Source of the DNA: DASQMT01 sp963839615
Lineage (GTDB): Bacteria; Actinomycetota; Thermoleophilia; Solirubrobacterales; Solirubrobacteraceae
DNA: 64,000 bases
Assembly (NCBI GenBank): GCA_963839615.1
Contig: CAWIVY010000006.1
Coordinates: 62,001 to 126,000, forward strand
Direction: 5' to 3'
The position numbers and the translations under genes are program-made. Shown here in pieces: positions 44,386-52,141 of the stretch (positions are counted from its first letter, which is position 1; the number at the start of each line of letters is the position of its first letter). The notes beneath the pieces were generated by a model, which had not been told where the DNA came from, made no database searches, and worked only from the letters and a program-made list of their open reading frames with translations.

Positions 44386-45606
44386 CCAGTCGTTGCGGAA
44401 CGCGCCGCGCGGGTCGAGCCGCTCGACGAGGCGCGTGAAGTCCGGCAGCCGCTCGTATTGCGGCGCGATCGTCGCGGCGCGCGCGAGGAACAGCTTGCCC
44501 CAGTGCGGGCGCGCCGCGTACGGGGCGAGCGCGGCCTCGATCGGGGCCAGCACGCGCTCGACGGCGGCCTGGTCGCGCGTCCAGGTGAAGTGGATGCCGA
44601 TCGTGTCCTGCCCGTACTGCGGGCTCATCCAGAGGTCGTCGGCGGCGATCGAGCGGATCTCGCACACCTGCAGCAGCGGCCGGATCGGACCTGCGAGGGC
44701 GCGCACGGCCTCGATCCCCGCCACCGCGTGCCGGCGCGGCAGGAGGTACTCCGACTGGATCTCGTGGCCGCTGCTCGGCGTGTGGCCGAGGCGGAAGTGC
44801 GGCAGCCGGTCCGACCATGGGCCCGGGCGACCCAGCTGCGGCGTGCAGCTGACGGGATCGAGGCCCGCGATCGGGTGCCGGTCGACCGTCGCGGCAGGGG
44901 CGCCCCAGAGGTCGCCGCGCGCCTGCTCGGGGTCGTCCGTCACGCGCGTCTTCACCCACACTTGGTCGATCGCGTCGCCCAGGCGCGTGAGGACGCTGAC
45001 GCTGTAGCCGATCGCTGTCAGCTCGTCGAGGTGCGCGAACAGCGCGTCCCAGCCGAGCCGCTCGAAGACGCGCTGCCGGACCTCGTAGGCGGGCTCGACG
45101 TCGAGCGTGATGCGCGTGACGGCGCCGAGCGCCCCGAGCGCGACGACGAGGCCTTCGAAGTCGGGGTCGCCCCGCGCGGCCGTGACGAGCTCGCCGCCGG
45201 AGGTCACGAGCTCCAGGCCCGCGACCGCGGTCGCCAGGTTGCCGTTGGCGTCACCCGATCCATGCGTGGCGGTCGCGACGGCGCCCGCGACGGAGATGTG
45301 GGGGAGCGAGGCCAGGTTGCGCAACGCCAGGCCCTCGGTCTCGAGCACCGCGGCGAGCTCGCCGTAGCGGATGCTCGCTCCCACCGTGACGGTGCCCGCA
45401 GCGCGGTCCACCGACGGGTTCGCCGGCAGGGCGTCGAGCGAGATCAGCTCCGCCGAGTCCGCGATGTCGCTGAACGAGTGCCGCGAGCCGAGCACGCGCA
45501 CCCGCGGAGCGCCGGCGACGATCTCCCGCACCTGCTCGAGCGTCGCCGGCCGGTGCAGCCTCCCGGCCCGGTATTCGTAGCTGCCGGCCCAGTTGACCTC
45601 CGCCAC
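44356..45606 (-). CDS. FAD-linked alditol/xylitol oxidase-like enzyme
   Basis: A 416-residue flavoenzyme of the size and layout of actinobacterial alditol oxidase (AldO/XyoA). The PCMH domain has VLGSRHSFSDIAD, with His43 as the probable covalent FAD site, and SLPHISVAGAVATATHGSG. The C-terminal ALO-type domain ends with RPHWGKLF near residue 370 and a terminal LDPRGAFRNDWL. AldO oxidises sugar alcohols to aldoses with release of H2O2; related L-gulonolactone oxidases are the main alternative. The GTG at 45606 follows TAGCTT by 6 bases, indicating a leaderless start. It is cytoplasmic, with no signal peptide. Confidence 0.88.
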   Translation of the reverse strand: MAEVNWAGSYEYRAGRLHRPATLEQVREIVAGAPRVRVLGSRHSFSDIADSAELISLDALPANPSVDRAAGTVTVGASIRYGELAAVLETEGLALRNLASLPHISVAGAVATATHGSGDANGNLATAVAGLELVTSGGELVTAARGDPDFEGLVVALGALGAVTRITLDVEPAYEVRQRVFERLGWDALFAHLDELTAIGYSVSVLTRLGDAIDQVWVKTRVTDDPEQARGDLWGAPAATVDRHPIAGLDPVSCTPQLGRPGPWSDRLPHFRLGHTPSSGHEIQSEYLLPRRHAVAGIEAVRALAGPIRPLLQVCEIRSIAADDLWMSPQYGQDTIGIHFTWTRDQAAVERVLAPIEAALAPYAARPHWGKLFLARAATIAPQYERLPDFTRLVERLDPRGAFRNDWLGARVLDRS

Positions 45607-45612
45607 TCCAGG

Positions 45613-45618
45613 AAGCTA
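45613..45618 (-). promoter_or_regulatory. -10 box for the alditol oxidase-like gene
   Basis: TAGCTT on the minus strand ends 6 bases before the GTG at 45606, with no Shine-Dalgarno sequence. Confidence 0.4.
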
Positions 45619-45672
45619 ACCCACCGCGCGTGCGGCGTGTGAGAGCTGGGCGCGCCCGGGTAACCGTCGAGC

Positions 45673-45891
45673 ATGAGCCTCGTTCGACGTGCCCGCCGCT
45701 CGATCCCGGCGCTCGCCGCCGCCCTCGCGCTCGGAGTCGCCGCGTGCGGCGACGACGACGCCGACCGCGCGCTGGACAAGGGCGCGAAGGAGGCCGAGAA
45801 GGCCGGCAAGAAGGCCGAGAAGGCCGGCGAGGACGCCGCGAACGAGGTCGAGAACACCGCCGAGGACGCCCAGAACGAGGCCGAGAAGTAG
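45673..45891 (+). CDS. Small lipoprotein with Lys/Glu/Ala repeats
   Basis: A 72-residue protein. The first 25 residues are a lipoprotein signal: Arg-rich, then IPALAAALALGVAAC, with cleavage before Cys25. The mature part starts CGDDDADRALDKGAKEAEKA and continues with near-repeats KEAEKAGKKAEKAGEDA, a charged amphipathic helix or coiled coil, ending in Glu/Asn-rich sequence. It should be anchored outside the membrane. Similar short Ala/Lys/Glu lipoproteins occur widely without known function. The ATG at 45673 has no ribosome site; TAACCG lies 6 bases upstream. It is divergent from the oxidase. Confidence 0.72.
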   Translation: MSLVRRARRSIPALAAALALGVAACGDDDADRALDKGAKEAEKAGKKAEKAGEDAANEVENTAEDAQNEAEK

Positions 45892-45937
45892 CCTGGCGGA
45901 ACCCCGGCGACTCTCACGGTCGAGTCGAGGGTTAGGG

Positions 45938-46213
45938 CTAGCGCGCCACGAGGCGCCCTACCGCGGCCATCATCTCCTCGGTCAGCTCCTCCTGGGTGCC
46001 GGGCCCGTGGCCGCCGACGACGCAGTGCTTGACGTGCTCGTCGAGCAGTCCGAGGGCGACCTTGTCGAGCGCGGCCTGGATCGCGCTGATCTGGGTGAGC
46101 ACGTCGATGCAGTAGCGGTCCTCCTCGACCATCTTCTGCACGCCGCGCGTCTGGCCCTCGATGCGCTTGAGGCGGGCGAGGATCTGTGGCTTGGTGGCGG
46201 TGTAGGCGGGCAC
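45938..46213 (-). CDS. csoR: CsoR-type copper-sensing repressor
   Basis: A 91-residue all-helical DUF156 repressor. Cys35, His60 and Cys64 (RYCID; DEHVKHC) match the Cys-His-Cys copper(I) site of CsoR, and RLKRIEGQTRG contains the conserved DNA-binding Arg/Lys residues. Cu(I) binding releases the operator. The GTG at 46213 has TATACT 7 bases upstream, and that -10 box overlaps a GC-rich inverted repeat, so it is autoregulated. No copper ATPase or CopZ gene is adjacent, which is unusual. Confidence 0.92.
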   Translation of the reverse strand: MPAYTATKPQILARLKRIEGQTRGVQKMVEEDRYCIDVLTQISAIQAALDKVALGLLDEHVKHCVVGGHGPGTQEELTEEMMAAVGRLVAR

Positions 46214-46220
46214 GACTGGC

Positions 46221-46240
46221 AGTATACCCCGGAGGGGTTA
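46221..46240 (-). promoter_or_regulatory. csoR: csoR promoter with overlapping CsoR operator
   Basis: TATACT (46221-46226, minus strand) is the -10 box. It overlaps TACCCC-GG-AGGGGTTA (46225-46240), an inverted repeat with the GC-rich arms of CsoR operators. The position implies repression of csoR itself. Confidence 0.65.
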
Positions 46241-46262
46241 GGACGCGTCTAGGATCGGCTCG

Positions 46263-47261
46263 GTGAGCGCCGCCGCCTGCGCCGAGGTCGATCCGGAGCG
46301 CTGGGACGGGACGCTGAGCGCCGCCGGCGTCACGGACGTGTACTACAGCCGCGGCTACGTGGCCGCGTCGGCCGCGCTCGCCGAGGCCGAGCCCGTGCTG
46401 CTGCGGCTCGCCGGCGACGCGGGCGAGGTGCTGTTCGCATGCCTGCTCCGGCGCGATCCCACCGACGTCGTCACCCCCTACGGATACGGGGGCCCGGTGG
46501 GGGCCGGCGAGAGCCCGCCGCTGGCGGCGTTCCCGGCTGCCTACGAGTCGTGGTGCGAACGGCGCGGCGTCGTGTCGAGCTTCGCGGTCTTCCACCCGCT
46601 GCTGGCCAACGCGGCTTCGCCCGCCTCGGAGGGCTTCCGCCGGATCGAGCTCGCGGGCACCGTCGCATGGCCGCTCGGGCGCGAGGACCTGCTCGCGCCG
46701 ATGCACAAGCACCATCGCCGCGTGGTCCGGCGCGCGCAGGCCGCGGGGTACGAGGTCGCCGTCGAGCCGGCGCCCGCGGATCTCGCGGAGTTCGTCCGCG
46801 TATACGAGCAGACGATGCACAGGGCCGGGGCGGCGCCGTTCTACTTCTTCCCGCAGAGCTACTGGGACGCGCTGCTCGCGGGGGTGAAGCTGGTGCGGGT
46901 CGACGTGCGGGAGCAGGGCGAGCTGCTCGCGAGCGTGCTCGGGATGGGCGAGCCGCCGTGGCTGCACTACCACCTGGGCGGCGCCACGGACGCCGCGCGC
47001 GGCACCGGCGCCAGCCATCTCGCGCTCTACAGCCTCGCCTGCTGGGGGCGCGACCAGGCCTACGACACGCTCCACCTCGGCGGCGGCGTCGGCGGCCGTG
47101 ACGACTCGCTGCTGCAGTTCAAGCTGCGCTTCGCACCGGAGGGACGGACCGGCGTCGCGATCGGCAAGGCTGTCCACGACCTGCCCGGCTACCTGCGCCT
47201 GACGGGCGGCGAGGCCGTCGACTGGGACGCGTTCTTCCCCGGCTACCGCGAGCCGTACTGA
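46263..47261 (+). CDS. FemAB/GNAT-like acyltransferase (BioF2-type domain)
   Basis: A 332-residue protein with the tandem GNAT layout of FemAB-like transferases. The first domain includes DVYYSRGYVAAS and TPYGYGGPVG. The second starts at MHKHHRRVVRRAQAAGYEV, the typical basic helix before the acceptor domain, and includes YEQTMHRAGAAPFYFFP and LHYHLGGATDAARGTGASHL. FemAB-like enzymes add amino acids to peptidoglycan or acylate polysaccharides using aminoacyl-tRNA or acyl-CoA. The exact donor is unknown. The GTG at 46263 lies 7 bases after TAGGAT. It is convergent with a sulfotransferase, stops 1 bp apart, and glycan modification is a plausible shared theme. Confidence 0.82.
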   Translation: MSAAACAEVDPERWDGTLSAAGVTDVYYSRGYVAASAALAEAEPVLLRLAGDAGEVLFACLLRRDPTDVVTPYGYGGPVGAGESPPLAAFPAAYESWCERRGVVSSFAVFHPLLANAASPASEGFRRIELAGTVAWPLGREDLLAPMHKHHRRVVRRAQAAGYEVAVEPAPADLAEFVRVYEQTMHRAGAAPFYFFPQSYWDALLAGVKLVRVDVREQGELLASVLGMGEPPWLHYHLGGATDAARGTGASHLALYSLACWGRDQAYDTLHLGGGVGGRDDSLLQFKLRFAPEGRTGVAIGKAVHDLPGYLRLTGGEAVDWDAFFPGYREPY

Positions 47262-47262
47262 C

Positions 47263-48258
47263 TCAGCCGGCCCGCTTGACCGGGTCGCGGAGCCGCCGCG
47301 CGAGCGCGAAGCGCAGCTCGCGCCCGCGCTCTTGCACGAGCCGCAGGCGGACGAAGTTGACGTTGCGCATCAGCTCGTTGTGGTAGCGGAACCAGCGCGC
47401 CTGCCGCGCGGACACCGGACGCGCGTCCTCCGCGCCGACGTCGTAGCCGAGCTGCTCGAGCTCGGATCCTGCGAGCGCGGCGAAGACCTGCTGGTCGCGC
47501 CTGCTCATCTCGCGCCGCCAGCGCCCGACCGCGCTCGTGTTGATGCCGTCGAACAGCGTCGGGAACCAGGCGGCCTGGTCGGGCACGATGCGCGCGGGGT
47601 CGACGTGCTCGAGCGCCAGCATGTCCTCGGCGTAGCTCAGACCGAGGAAGTCGCAGAGCCGCCGGACCTCCTGCTCCGGGCGCTGCGCCAGGTCCTCGTA
47701 GCGAACGGTCAGGACCGCGTCCGGATGCTCGCGCTGCGCGCGGCTGCCGGCCCTGATGCCGCGCGCCCACCACTGCGCGGCGGCCCATGCGTTGTTCGGC
47801 CCGAACGGCATCCGCCGCAGCGACAGCGCGACGTCGCGCCCGTCGCGCACGAGCACGACGAAGCGCGCTCCCGGCCAGAGCCGCAGCAGGTGGTCGACGT
47901 GGTGGACGTAGTGCGGCGTCTTGTCGCCCCAGCGCCGCTTGCCGTGCCGCGCCGCGTAGGCCTCGAACGGCGCGGCGGCGACGAAGCGGTAGGCGTCCTG
48001 CCCCGTCAGCCCGGCCGGTACCGCGGGCGCCTGCGGCGGCAGCTCCCAGAGGCGCACCTTGGGGTGCTCCCACACCTCCTGCATGAGCTGGGCCGCGGCG
48101 TGCTCGTCGCGCGGGCCGCCGGCCTCGAAGGCGGTCGCGAAGTCGGTCAGGAACATCGACTCCGGCGGCACCGCGGCCTCGGGGCCGCGGTCGACGATCA
48201 GCCGCAGCATCGTCGTGCCCGACCGGTCGTTGCCGACGATGAAGAAGGGGTCGGTCAT
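47263..48258 (-). CDS. Sulfotransferase family protein
   Basis: A 331-residue PAPS-dependent enzyme. FFIVGNDRSGTTMLRLIVD (residues 5-23) is the phosphosulfate loop; GDKTPHYVHHVD and ARFVVLVRDGRDVALSLRRM follow, the latter (VVLVRDGRDVALS) binding the 3'-phosphate; then VRYEDLAQRPEQEVRRLCDFLG. This is the Sulfotransfer_3 (carbohydrate-type) layout. The ATG at 48258 was chosen over an upstream start because the preceding 25 bp match the sequence in front of the ABC gene at 50734 and look like a shared promoter-start element. It is related only distantly to the copy at 39733. Confidence 0.88.
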   Translation of the reverse strand: MTDPFFIVGNDRSGTTMLRLIVDRGPEAAVPPESMFLTDFATAFEAGGPRDEHAAAQLMQEVWEHPKVRLWELPPQAPAVPAGLTGQDAYRFVAAAPFEAYAARHGKRRWGDKTPHYVHHVDHLLRLWPGARFVVLVRDGRDVALSLRRMPFGPNNAWAAAQWWARGIRAGSRAQREHPDAVLTVRYEDLAQRPEQEVRRLCDFLGLSYAEDMLALEHVDPARIVPDQAAWFPTLFDGINTSAVGRWRREMSRRDQQVFAALAGSELEQLGYDVGAEDARPVSARQARWFRYHNELMRNVNFVRLRLVQERGRELRFALARRLRDPVKRAG

Positions 48259-48277
48259 CGGCGCCCATCATGGCAAC
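48253..48277 (-). promoter_or_regulatory. Shared start-region element (copy 1)
   Basis: This 25-bp sequence matches 50729-50753 at 23 positions, and in both the ATG falls at the same place. Read on the minus strand it is GTTGCCATGATGG, a variable base, CGC, a variable base, GATGACC. CATGAT preceded by TGC may be an extended -10 box 8 bases before the ATG. Confidence 0.45.
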
Positions 48278-48319
48278 GTCGGTGCAGGCCGCCCGGCCGG
48301 CGAATTGTCAGGATTGAAA

Positions 48320-48429
48320 CCTCACGACCGGGGGGACTGGGGGAGCCGAGAGGCTGATCGGTCCGAGACGTCGGAGCGTCTGGCGGGGTGAAGGGGAGCC
48401 TCGCGGCGACCGGCTCGGACGCAATGAGG
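48320..48429 (+). ncRNA. Possible structured leader RNA upstream of the CAP-domain gene
   Basis: The leader can fold with an outer helix CCTCA (48320-48324)/TGAGG (48425-48429), a 7-bp helix GTCCGAG (48361-48367)/CTCGGAC (48414-48420) that competes with a local hairpin TCCGA-GACG-TCGGA (48362-48375), and AGCC-GAGA-GGCT (48344-48355) capped by a GNRA tetraloop. It includes two G-rich segments with GGAGCC. It resembles a riboswitch leader in style but I cannot match it to a known class. Confidence 0.3.
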
Positions 48430-48451
48430 ATGGCCCGAGGAGGCCCGTCGC

Positions 48452-49027
48452 TTGCCTTCGAGTGCGTGCGAGCGCCATGCCGGCGCGCGCCTATCCAGCC
48501 GTGCCCGCCGCAGCGCCGCGGTGGTCGTCATCGCCGCCGCCGGCTGCTCGCTGGCGCTCGCACCGCCCGCCGGCGCAGCGCAGGGGTGCGCCGCGGCGTC
48601 GGGCGTCCCGGGCAGCGCGTCCGACCTCGTGCTGCGGCGGGCGCTGCGGTGCCTCGTGAACGCAGAGCGGGGCCGCCGCGGGCTGCGCCCGCTGCGTGCC
48701 GGCCGCCGGCTCGGGGCCGCCGCGCGCAGCCACGCCAAGGACATGGTCAGGCGCCGCTACTTCGCGCACGAGCGGGCCGGCTGGACGCTCCCCGGTCGCC
48801 TGCGCGCCGCCGGCTGGAGCGGCGGGGTCGCATCCGAGGCGATCGGCTGGGGCTGCGGCAGGCTGGGCGTTCCGCGCGCGGTGCTCGGCGCCTGGCTCGC
48901 GAGCTCGGTCCACCGCCCGATCGTCCTCGGGCGCTACCGCCGCGCGGGCATCGGCCTGGCGCTCGGCGCGCCGCTGCCGCTCGACTGCTCGGGCGCCGGC
49001 ACCTGGGTCCTGGACGTGGGAAGGTGA
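48452..49027 (+). CDS. Secreted CAP-domain (SCP/PR1-like) protein
   Basis: A 191-residue secreted protein. The N-terminal signal peptide has a basic start, AAVVVIAAAGCSLALA, and a PAGAAQG cleavage region. The CAP domain (residues about 55-190) has CLVNAERGRRGLRPLRAGRRLGAAARSHAKDMVRRRYFAH (key parts: VNAERGRRGLRPL, ARSHAKDMVRRRYFAHE), then WLASSVHRPIVLGRYRRAGIG. CAP proteins act outside the cell; their activity in bacteria is mostly unknown, possibly cell-wall or lipid binding. The start is TTG at 48452 with a strong AGGAGG site 9 bases upstream. Four Cys residues could form disulfides. A possible structured leader precedes it. Confidence 0.85.
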   Translation: MPSSACERHAGARLSSRARRSAAVVVIAAAGCSLALAPPAGAAQGCAAASGVPGSASDLVLRRALRCLVNAERGRRGLRPLRAGRRLGAAARSHAKDMVRRRYFAHERAGWTLPGRLRAAGWSGGVASEAIGWGCGRLGVPRAVLGAWLASSVHRPIVLGRYRRAGIGLALGAPLPLDCSGAGTWVLDVGR

Positions 49028-49076
49028 TTTCGCCTGCCAGGTGAGCCGCTCGTTCCTCGCCTCACCTTCGGCGACG

Positions 49077-49874
49077 TTACCTACGCTCCCAGGAGAACCC
49101 GCGCACGGCGAGCACGATCCCGGCCGCGGACCAGAGGGTGAGCACGAGCAGCGCGGACGCGTGGCCTGCGAGGCCTTCGCCGGTCACGATCGCGCCCGAC
49201 AGCCCGTCGATCAGGTGCTTGAGCGGCAGCACCTCGGCGATCGCGCGCAGGAACCCGGGGGCGTAGTCGGCGTCGTAGAAGACGCCGGAGATGAAGATCA
49301 CCGGCAGGAACGCGGCATTGACGTATGCGGGCGCGGAGTCGAAGTTGGGGATCGCGTGCGAGAGCGCGACGCCGAGCGACGCGAAGCAGATCACGCCCAG
49401 AGTCACGAACACGATCAGCGCGCCCCAGTCGTGCGGCCAGTCGAGCCCGAAGACGAGCGAGCCGGCGATCGTGATCAGCCCGACCTGCAGCGCGGTGTTG
49501 GCGATCGCGTTGCCGGCGAGCCCCGCGAGGTACGCCGAGGTCGGCAGCGGCGTGCCGCGGACGCGCTTGAGCACGCCGGACTCGCGCAGGTAGGTGAGCG
49601 TCATCGCCAGCGCCGAGAACGTCGTCGACATGACGGCCATCCCGGCGATGCCGGGCACGATCACCTGCAGGTCGGCCTTGCGGTCGGAGAAGATCGCGCC
49701 GAACAGCGCCAGGAAGAGCAGCGGCAGCAGGAAGTTGAAGAACGCCGCGCTCGGGTTGCGCCAGAACATCTTGCGCTCGAGCCGGTACTGGCGCCAGGCG
49801 GCCTCGTGCCACGGGACCGACGTGGACTGCGGGTGCGCGCGGCGTACCGGGTCTTCGAGGGCGTGGTCGCTCAT
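49077..49874 (-). CDS. ABC-2 type transporter permease
   Basis: A 265-residue permease with six predicted membrane helices (residues about 45-260). WRNPSAAFFNFLLPLLFLALFG, with the Asn-Pro-Ala amphipathic entry helix, and the loop LRESGVLKRVRGTPLPTSAYL are typical of DrrB/NodJ-like ABC-2 permeases. With the ATPase gene that overlaps it by 4 bp (ATGA) it should form an exporter for a drug, lipid or polysaccharide. The start at 49874 is fixed by that overlap. Confidence 0.9.
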   Translation of the reverse strand: MSDHALEDPVRRAHPQSTSVPWHEAAWRQYRLERKMFWRNPSAAFFNFLLPLLFLALFGAIFSDRKADLQVIVPGIAGMAVMSTTFSALAMTLTYLRESGVLKRVRGTPLPTSAYLAGLAGNAIANTALQVGLITIAGSLVFGLDWPHDWGALIVFVTLGVICFASLGVALSHAIPNFDSAPAYVNAAFLPVIFISGVFYDADYAPGFLRAIAEVLPLKHLIDGLSGAIVTGEGLAGHASALLVLTLWSAAGIVLAVRGFSWERR

Positions 49875-50734
49875 TCGCCGCCGGGCTCCGCGGTGAGCTC
49901 GAGGTACACGTCCTCGAGGCTGGGCTGGGTGACGCTGAGGTCGTGCAGCTGCTCGCCGCGCACCAGCGCGTCGCCTGTCAACTCGTGCAGCAGCGGGGTC
50001 GGGTCCTCGGTCTCGCGCTCGTGGACGGCCCCGGCGGCGTCGCGCCAGGTGACGCGGTAGCGCCGCGCCCCGGCGCCGAGCTCGCCGGGGGCTCCCACGG
50101 CGAGGATCGCGCCCTCCTTGATGATCGCCACGCGATCGGCCAGCGCCTGCGCCTCGTCGAGGTAGTGCGTCGTGAGGAGCACGGTCTTGCCGAGCTGCTG
50201 CAGCGAGCGCACCGTGTCCCAGGCCTGGCGGCGGGCGGCGGGATCGAAGCCGGTCGTCGGCTCGTCCAGGAACACGAGCTCGGGATCGCCGATCAGCGCG
50301 AGCGCGAAGTCCAGCCGCCGCTGCTGCCCGCCCGAGAGCGTGACCGTGCGCTGTCCCGCGGCCGCCTCCAGGCCGCTGAGCGCGATCGTCTCGTCGACGT
50401 CGCGCGGGCCGCGGTACAGGCCGGCCCAGTGGCTGACCGCTTCGTGCACGGTGAGGTGCCGGTAGAGACCGCTCGACTGGAGCACGATGCCGATCCGCTC
50501 GCGCAGGGCGACCGGGCGCGGGCCCGGATCCATGCCCAGGACGGCGACCCGCCCGGCGGTGCGCTCGCGGTAGCCCTCGAGGATCTCCACCGTGGTGGTC
50601 TTGCCCGCGCCGTTGGGGCCGAGCAGGCCGAAGACCTCGCCGCGGCGGACGCTGAACGAGATGCCGCGCACCGCGCGGTACTCGCCGTAGTCCTTGCGCA
50701 GGTCCTCGACCTCGATCGCGACGTCGCTGGTCAT
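49871..50734 (-). CDS. ABC transporter ATP-binding protein, DrrA-type
   Basis: A 287-residue ATPase. Walker A is LLGPNGAGKTTTVEIL (near residue 40), the signature LSGGQQRRLDFAL, Walker B LVFLDEPTTGFD, and the switch His LLTTHYLDEAQAL. The C-terminal 70 residues (RYRVTWRDAAGAVHERETED) are the extra domain of the DrrA/ABC-2 exporter group. It powers the overlapping permease. The ATG at 50734 sits in a 25-bp element shared with the sulfotransferase start at 48258. It is divergent from the Ppx gene with 34 bp between starts. Confidence 0.94.
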   Translation of the reverse strand: MTSDVAIEVEDLRKDYGEYRAVRGISFSVRRGEVFGLLGPNGAGKTTTVEILEGYRERTAGRVAVLGMDPGPRPVALRERIGIVLQSSGLYRHLTVHEAVSHWAGLYRGPRDVDETIALSGLEAAAGQRTVTLSGGQQRRLDFALALIGDPELVFLDEPTTGFDPAARRQAWDTVRSLQQLGKTVLLTTHYLDEAQALADRVAIIKEGAILAVGAPGELGAGARRYRVTWRDAAGAVHERETEDPTPLLHELTGDALVRGEQLHDLSVTQPSLEDVYLELTAEPGGE

Positions 50735-50753
50735 CTGCGTCCATCATGGCAAC
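50729..50753 (-). promoter_or_regulatory. Shared start-region element (copy 2)
   Basis: Second copy of the 25-bp element at 48253-48277, two mismatches, with the ATG in the same position. It may be a duplicated promoter with CATGAT as the -10. Confidence 0.45.
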
Positions 50754-50768
50754 CTTCCGGGCACGTTC

Positions 50769-51641
50769 ATGCGCTGCGCCTGCATCGACATCGGGTCGAA
50801 CACGACGCGGCTGCTGGTCGCCGAGGCTGCGCATGGGCGGCTCACTCCGGTGCTGCAGCAGCGGGCGTTCACGCGCATCGGCAGCCGGATCGGCGTGCTC
50901 GGCGCGATTCCCGATGAGACGATCGACGCCGTCGTGGCGGTCGTCGCAGCCCAGCGCGCCGCGGCCGAGGAGGCCGGCGCGAAGCACCTGCGCGTCGTCG
51001 CCACCGCCGCGATCCGGCAGGCCGCCAACCGCGATGCGCTCGTCGTCGCGCTGCGCGACGACGCCGGCGTCGAGGTCGCGGTGCTGTCGGGCGACGACGA
51101 GGGCCGGCTCGCCTTCGCCGGTGCGACGCGCACGCTCGACGACCCGCCGGCCGGCACGATCGCGGTGGTCGACGTCGGCGGGATGTCGACCGAGATCGCG
51201 ATCGGGACGATGGCGGGCGGAGTGACCTGGCTGCGATCGTTCGCGATCGGCTCCGGGCAGCTGGCCCGGGGCTGTCGCGAGGACCCGCCGTCGCGGGCGG
51301 ACCTCGATGCGATGAGCGCCGCGGCGGATGCGGCGTTCGCCACCGCGGAAGTGCCGCGGCTCGACCACGCGGTGGCTGTCGGCGGCAGCGCGGCCTCGCT
51401 GCCGACGCTCGTCGGCCCGGTGCTCGATCGGCCGTCGCTCGAGCGCGCGCTGCGCACTCTCGGCGCCGCCCCGGCCGCCGAGGTGGCCCGCCTCCACGGC
51501 CTGGCGCCCGAGCGCACGGAGTTGCTGCCCGCGGGCATACTGGTGCTCGCCGCGGCCTCGCGCAGGCTCGGAATGCCGATGCGGATCGGTCGCGGCGGCT
51601 TGCGCGAGGGCCTGATCCTGGAGCTCGCGCGCGGGAGCTGA
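50769..51641 (+). CDS. Ppx/GppA-family exopolyphosphatase
   Basis: A 290-residue ASKHA-fold phosphatase. CIDIGSNTTRLLVAE (residues 5-19) is the first phosphate loop, VATAAIRQAANRDAL follows, then the second phosphate loop VVDVGGMSTEIAIG. The length is that of the short actinobacterial Ppx1 form without the C-terminal HD-like domain. It should remove terminal phosphate from polyphosphate or hydrolyse pppGpp. The ATG at 50769 is chosen since the protein begins directly at the family motif. It is followed by two CHAD genes and ppk, supporting a polyphosphate role. Confidence 0.92.
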   Translation: MRCACIDIGSNTTRLLVAEAAHGRLTPVLQQRAFTRIGSRIGVLGAIPDETIDAVVAVVAAQRAAAEEAGAKHLRVVATAAIRQAANRDALVVALRDDAGVEVAVLSGDDEGRLAFAGATRTLDDPPAGTIAVVDVGGMSTEIAIGTMAGGVTWLRSFAIGSGQLARGCREDPPSRADLDAMSAAADAAFATAEVPRLDHAVAVGGSAASLPTLVGPVLDRPSLERALRTLGAAPAAEVARLHGLAPERTELLPAGILVLAAASRRLGMPMRIGRGGLREGLILELARGS

Positions 51642-51646
51642 GCAGC

Positions 51647-52141
51647 TTGGCCAAGGCGCGGGACATCGCCGTCACACCGTTCGAGCCCTTCCGGCAGGCC
51701 GCCGCGCGGATCGTGCGCGTGCGCGCGGGCGAGCTGTTCGAGTCCGCCGAGGGTGTGCTCGACACGAGCGACATCGAGCGCGTGCACGACATGCGGGTCG
51801 CCTCGCGGCGGCTGCGCGCGGTGCTCGAGATCTTCGCGCCGTGCTTTCCCCGGAGCGAGTTCAAGGGCGTGCTGCGCGACGTCAAGCAACTCGCCGACGC
51901 GCTCGGCGAGCGGCGCGATCCGGACGTGCACATCGAGGCGCTGGAGGAGGTCGCCAGGGCGCTTCCGGCCGACAGCAAGCCCGGCATCGCGCGCCTGGTG
52001 GAGGATCTGCGCGCGCGCCAGAGCCGCGGCAACGAGGTGCTCGCGGCCGAGCTCGAGCGCGCGCAGCAGCGCGGCTTGCACGAGCGCCTGCTCGCGCTCG
52101 CCGACGACGCCGAGGCGCCGCCCGGCGAGGACGCGGCGTGA
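51647..52141 (+). CDS. CHAD-domain protein, N-terminal half type
   Basis: A 164-residue helical protein. VHDMRVASRRLRAVLEIF (residues about 46-63) and DVKQLADALGERRDPDVHIE match the first helical bundle of the CHAD domain, whose conserved His and basic residues bind polyphosphate. A full CHAD domain is about twice this size. The next gene supplies what looks like the second bundle. It starts at TTG 51647 just after the Ppx stop, with a GGAG-like site upstream, and overlaps the next start as GTGA. The binding role is from family knowledge; the split arrangement is visible in the sequence. Confidence 0.85.
   Translation: MAKARDIAVTPFEPFRQAAARIVRVRAGELFESAEGVLDTSDIERVHDMRVASRRLRAVLEIFAPCFPRSEFKGVLRDVKQLADALGERRDPDVHIEALEEVARALPADSKPGIARLVEDLRARQSRGNEVLAAELERAQQRGLHERLLALADDAEAPPGEDAA

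Noticed and set aside
48320..48429. ydaO-type (c-di-AMP) riboswitch in the CAP-gene leader.
   Set aside because: G-rich segments and a GGGGTGAA string are present, but the conserved CCCGACAGCTNACCTCG-like 3' core is missing, so I call it only an unclassified possible structure.
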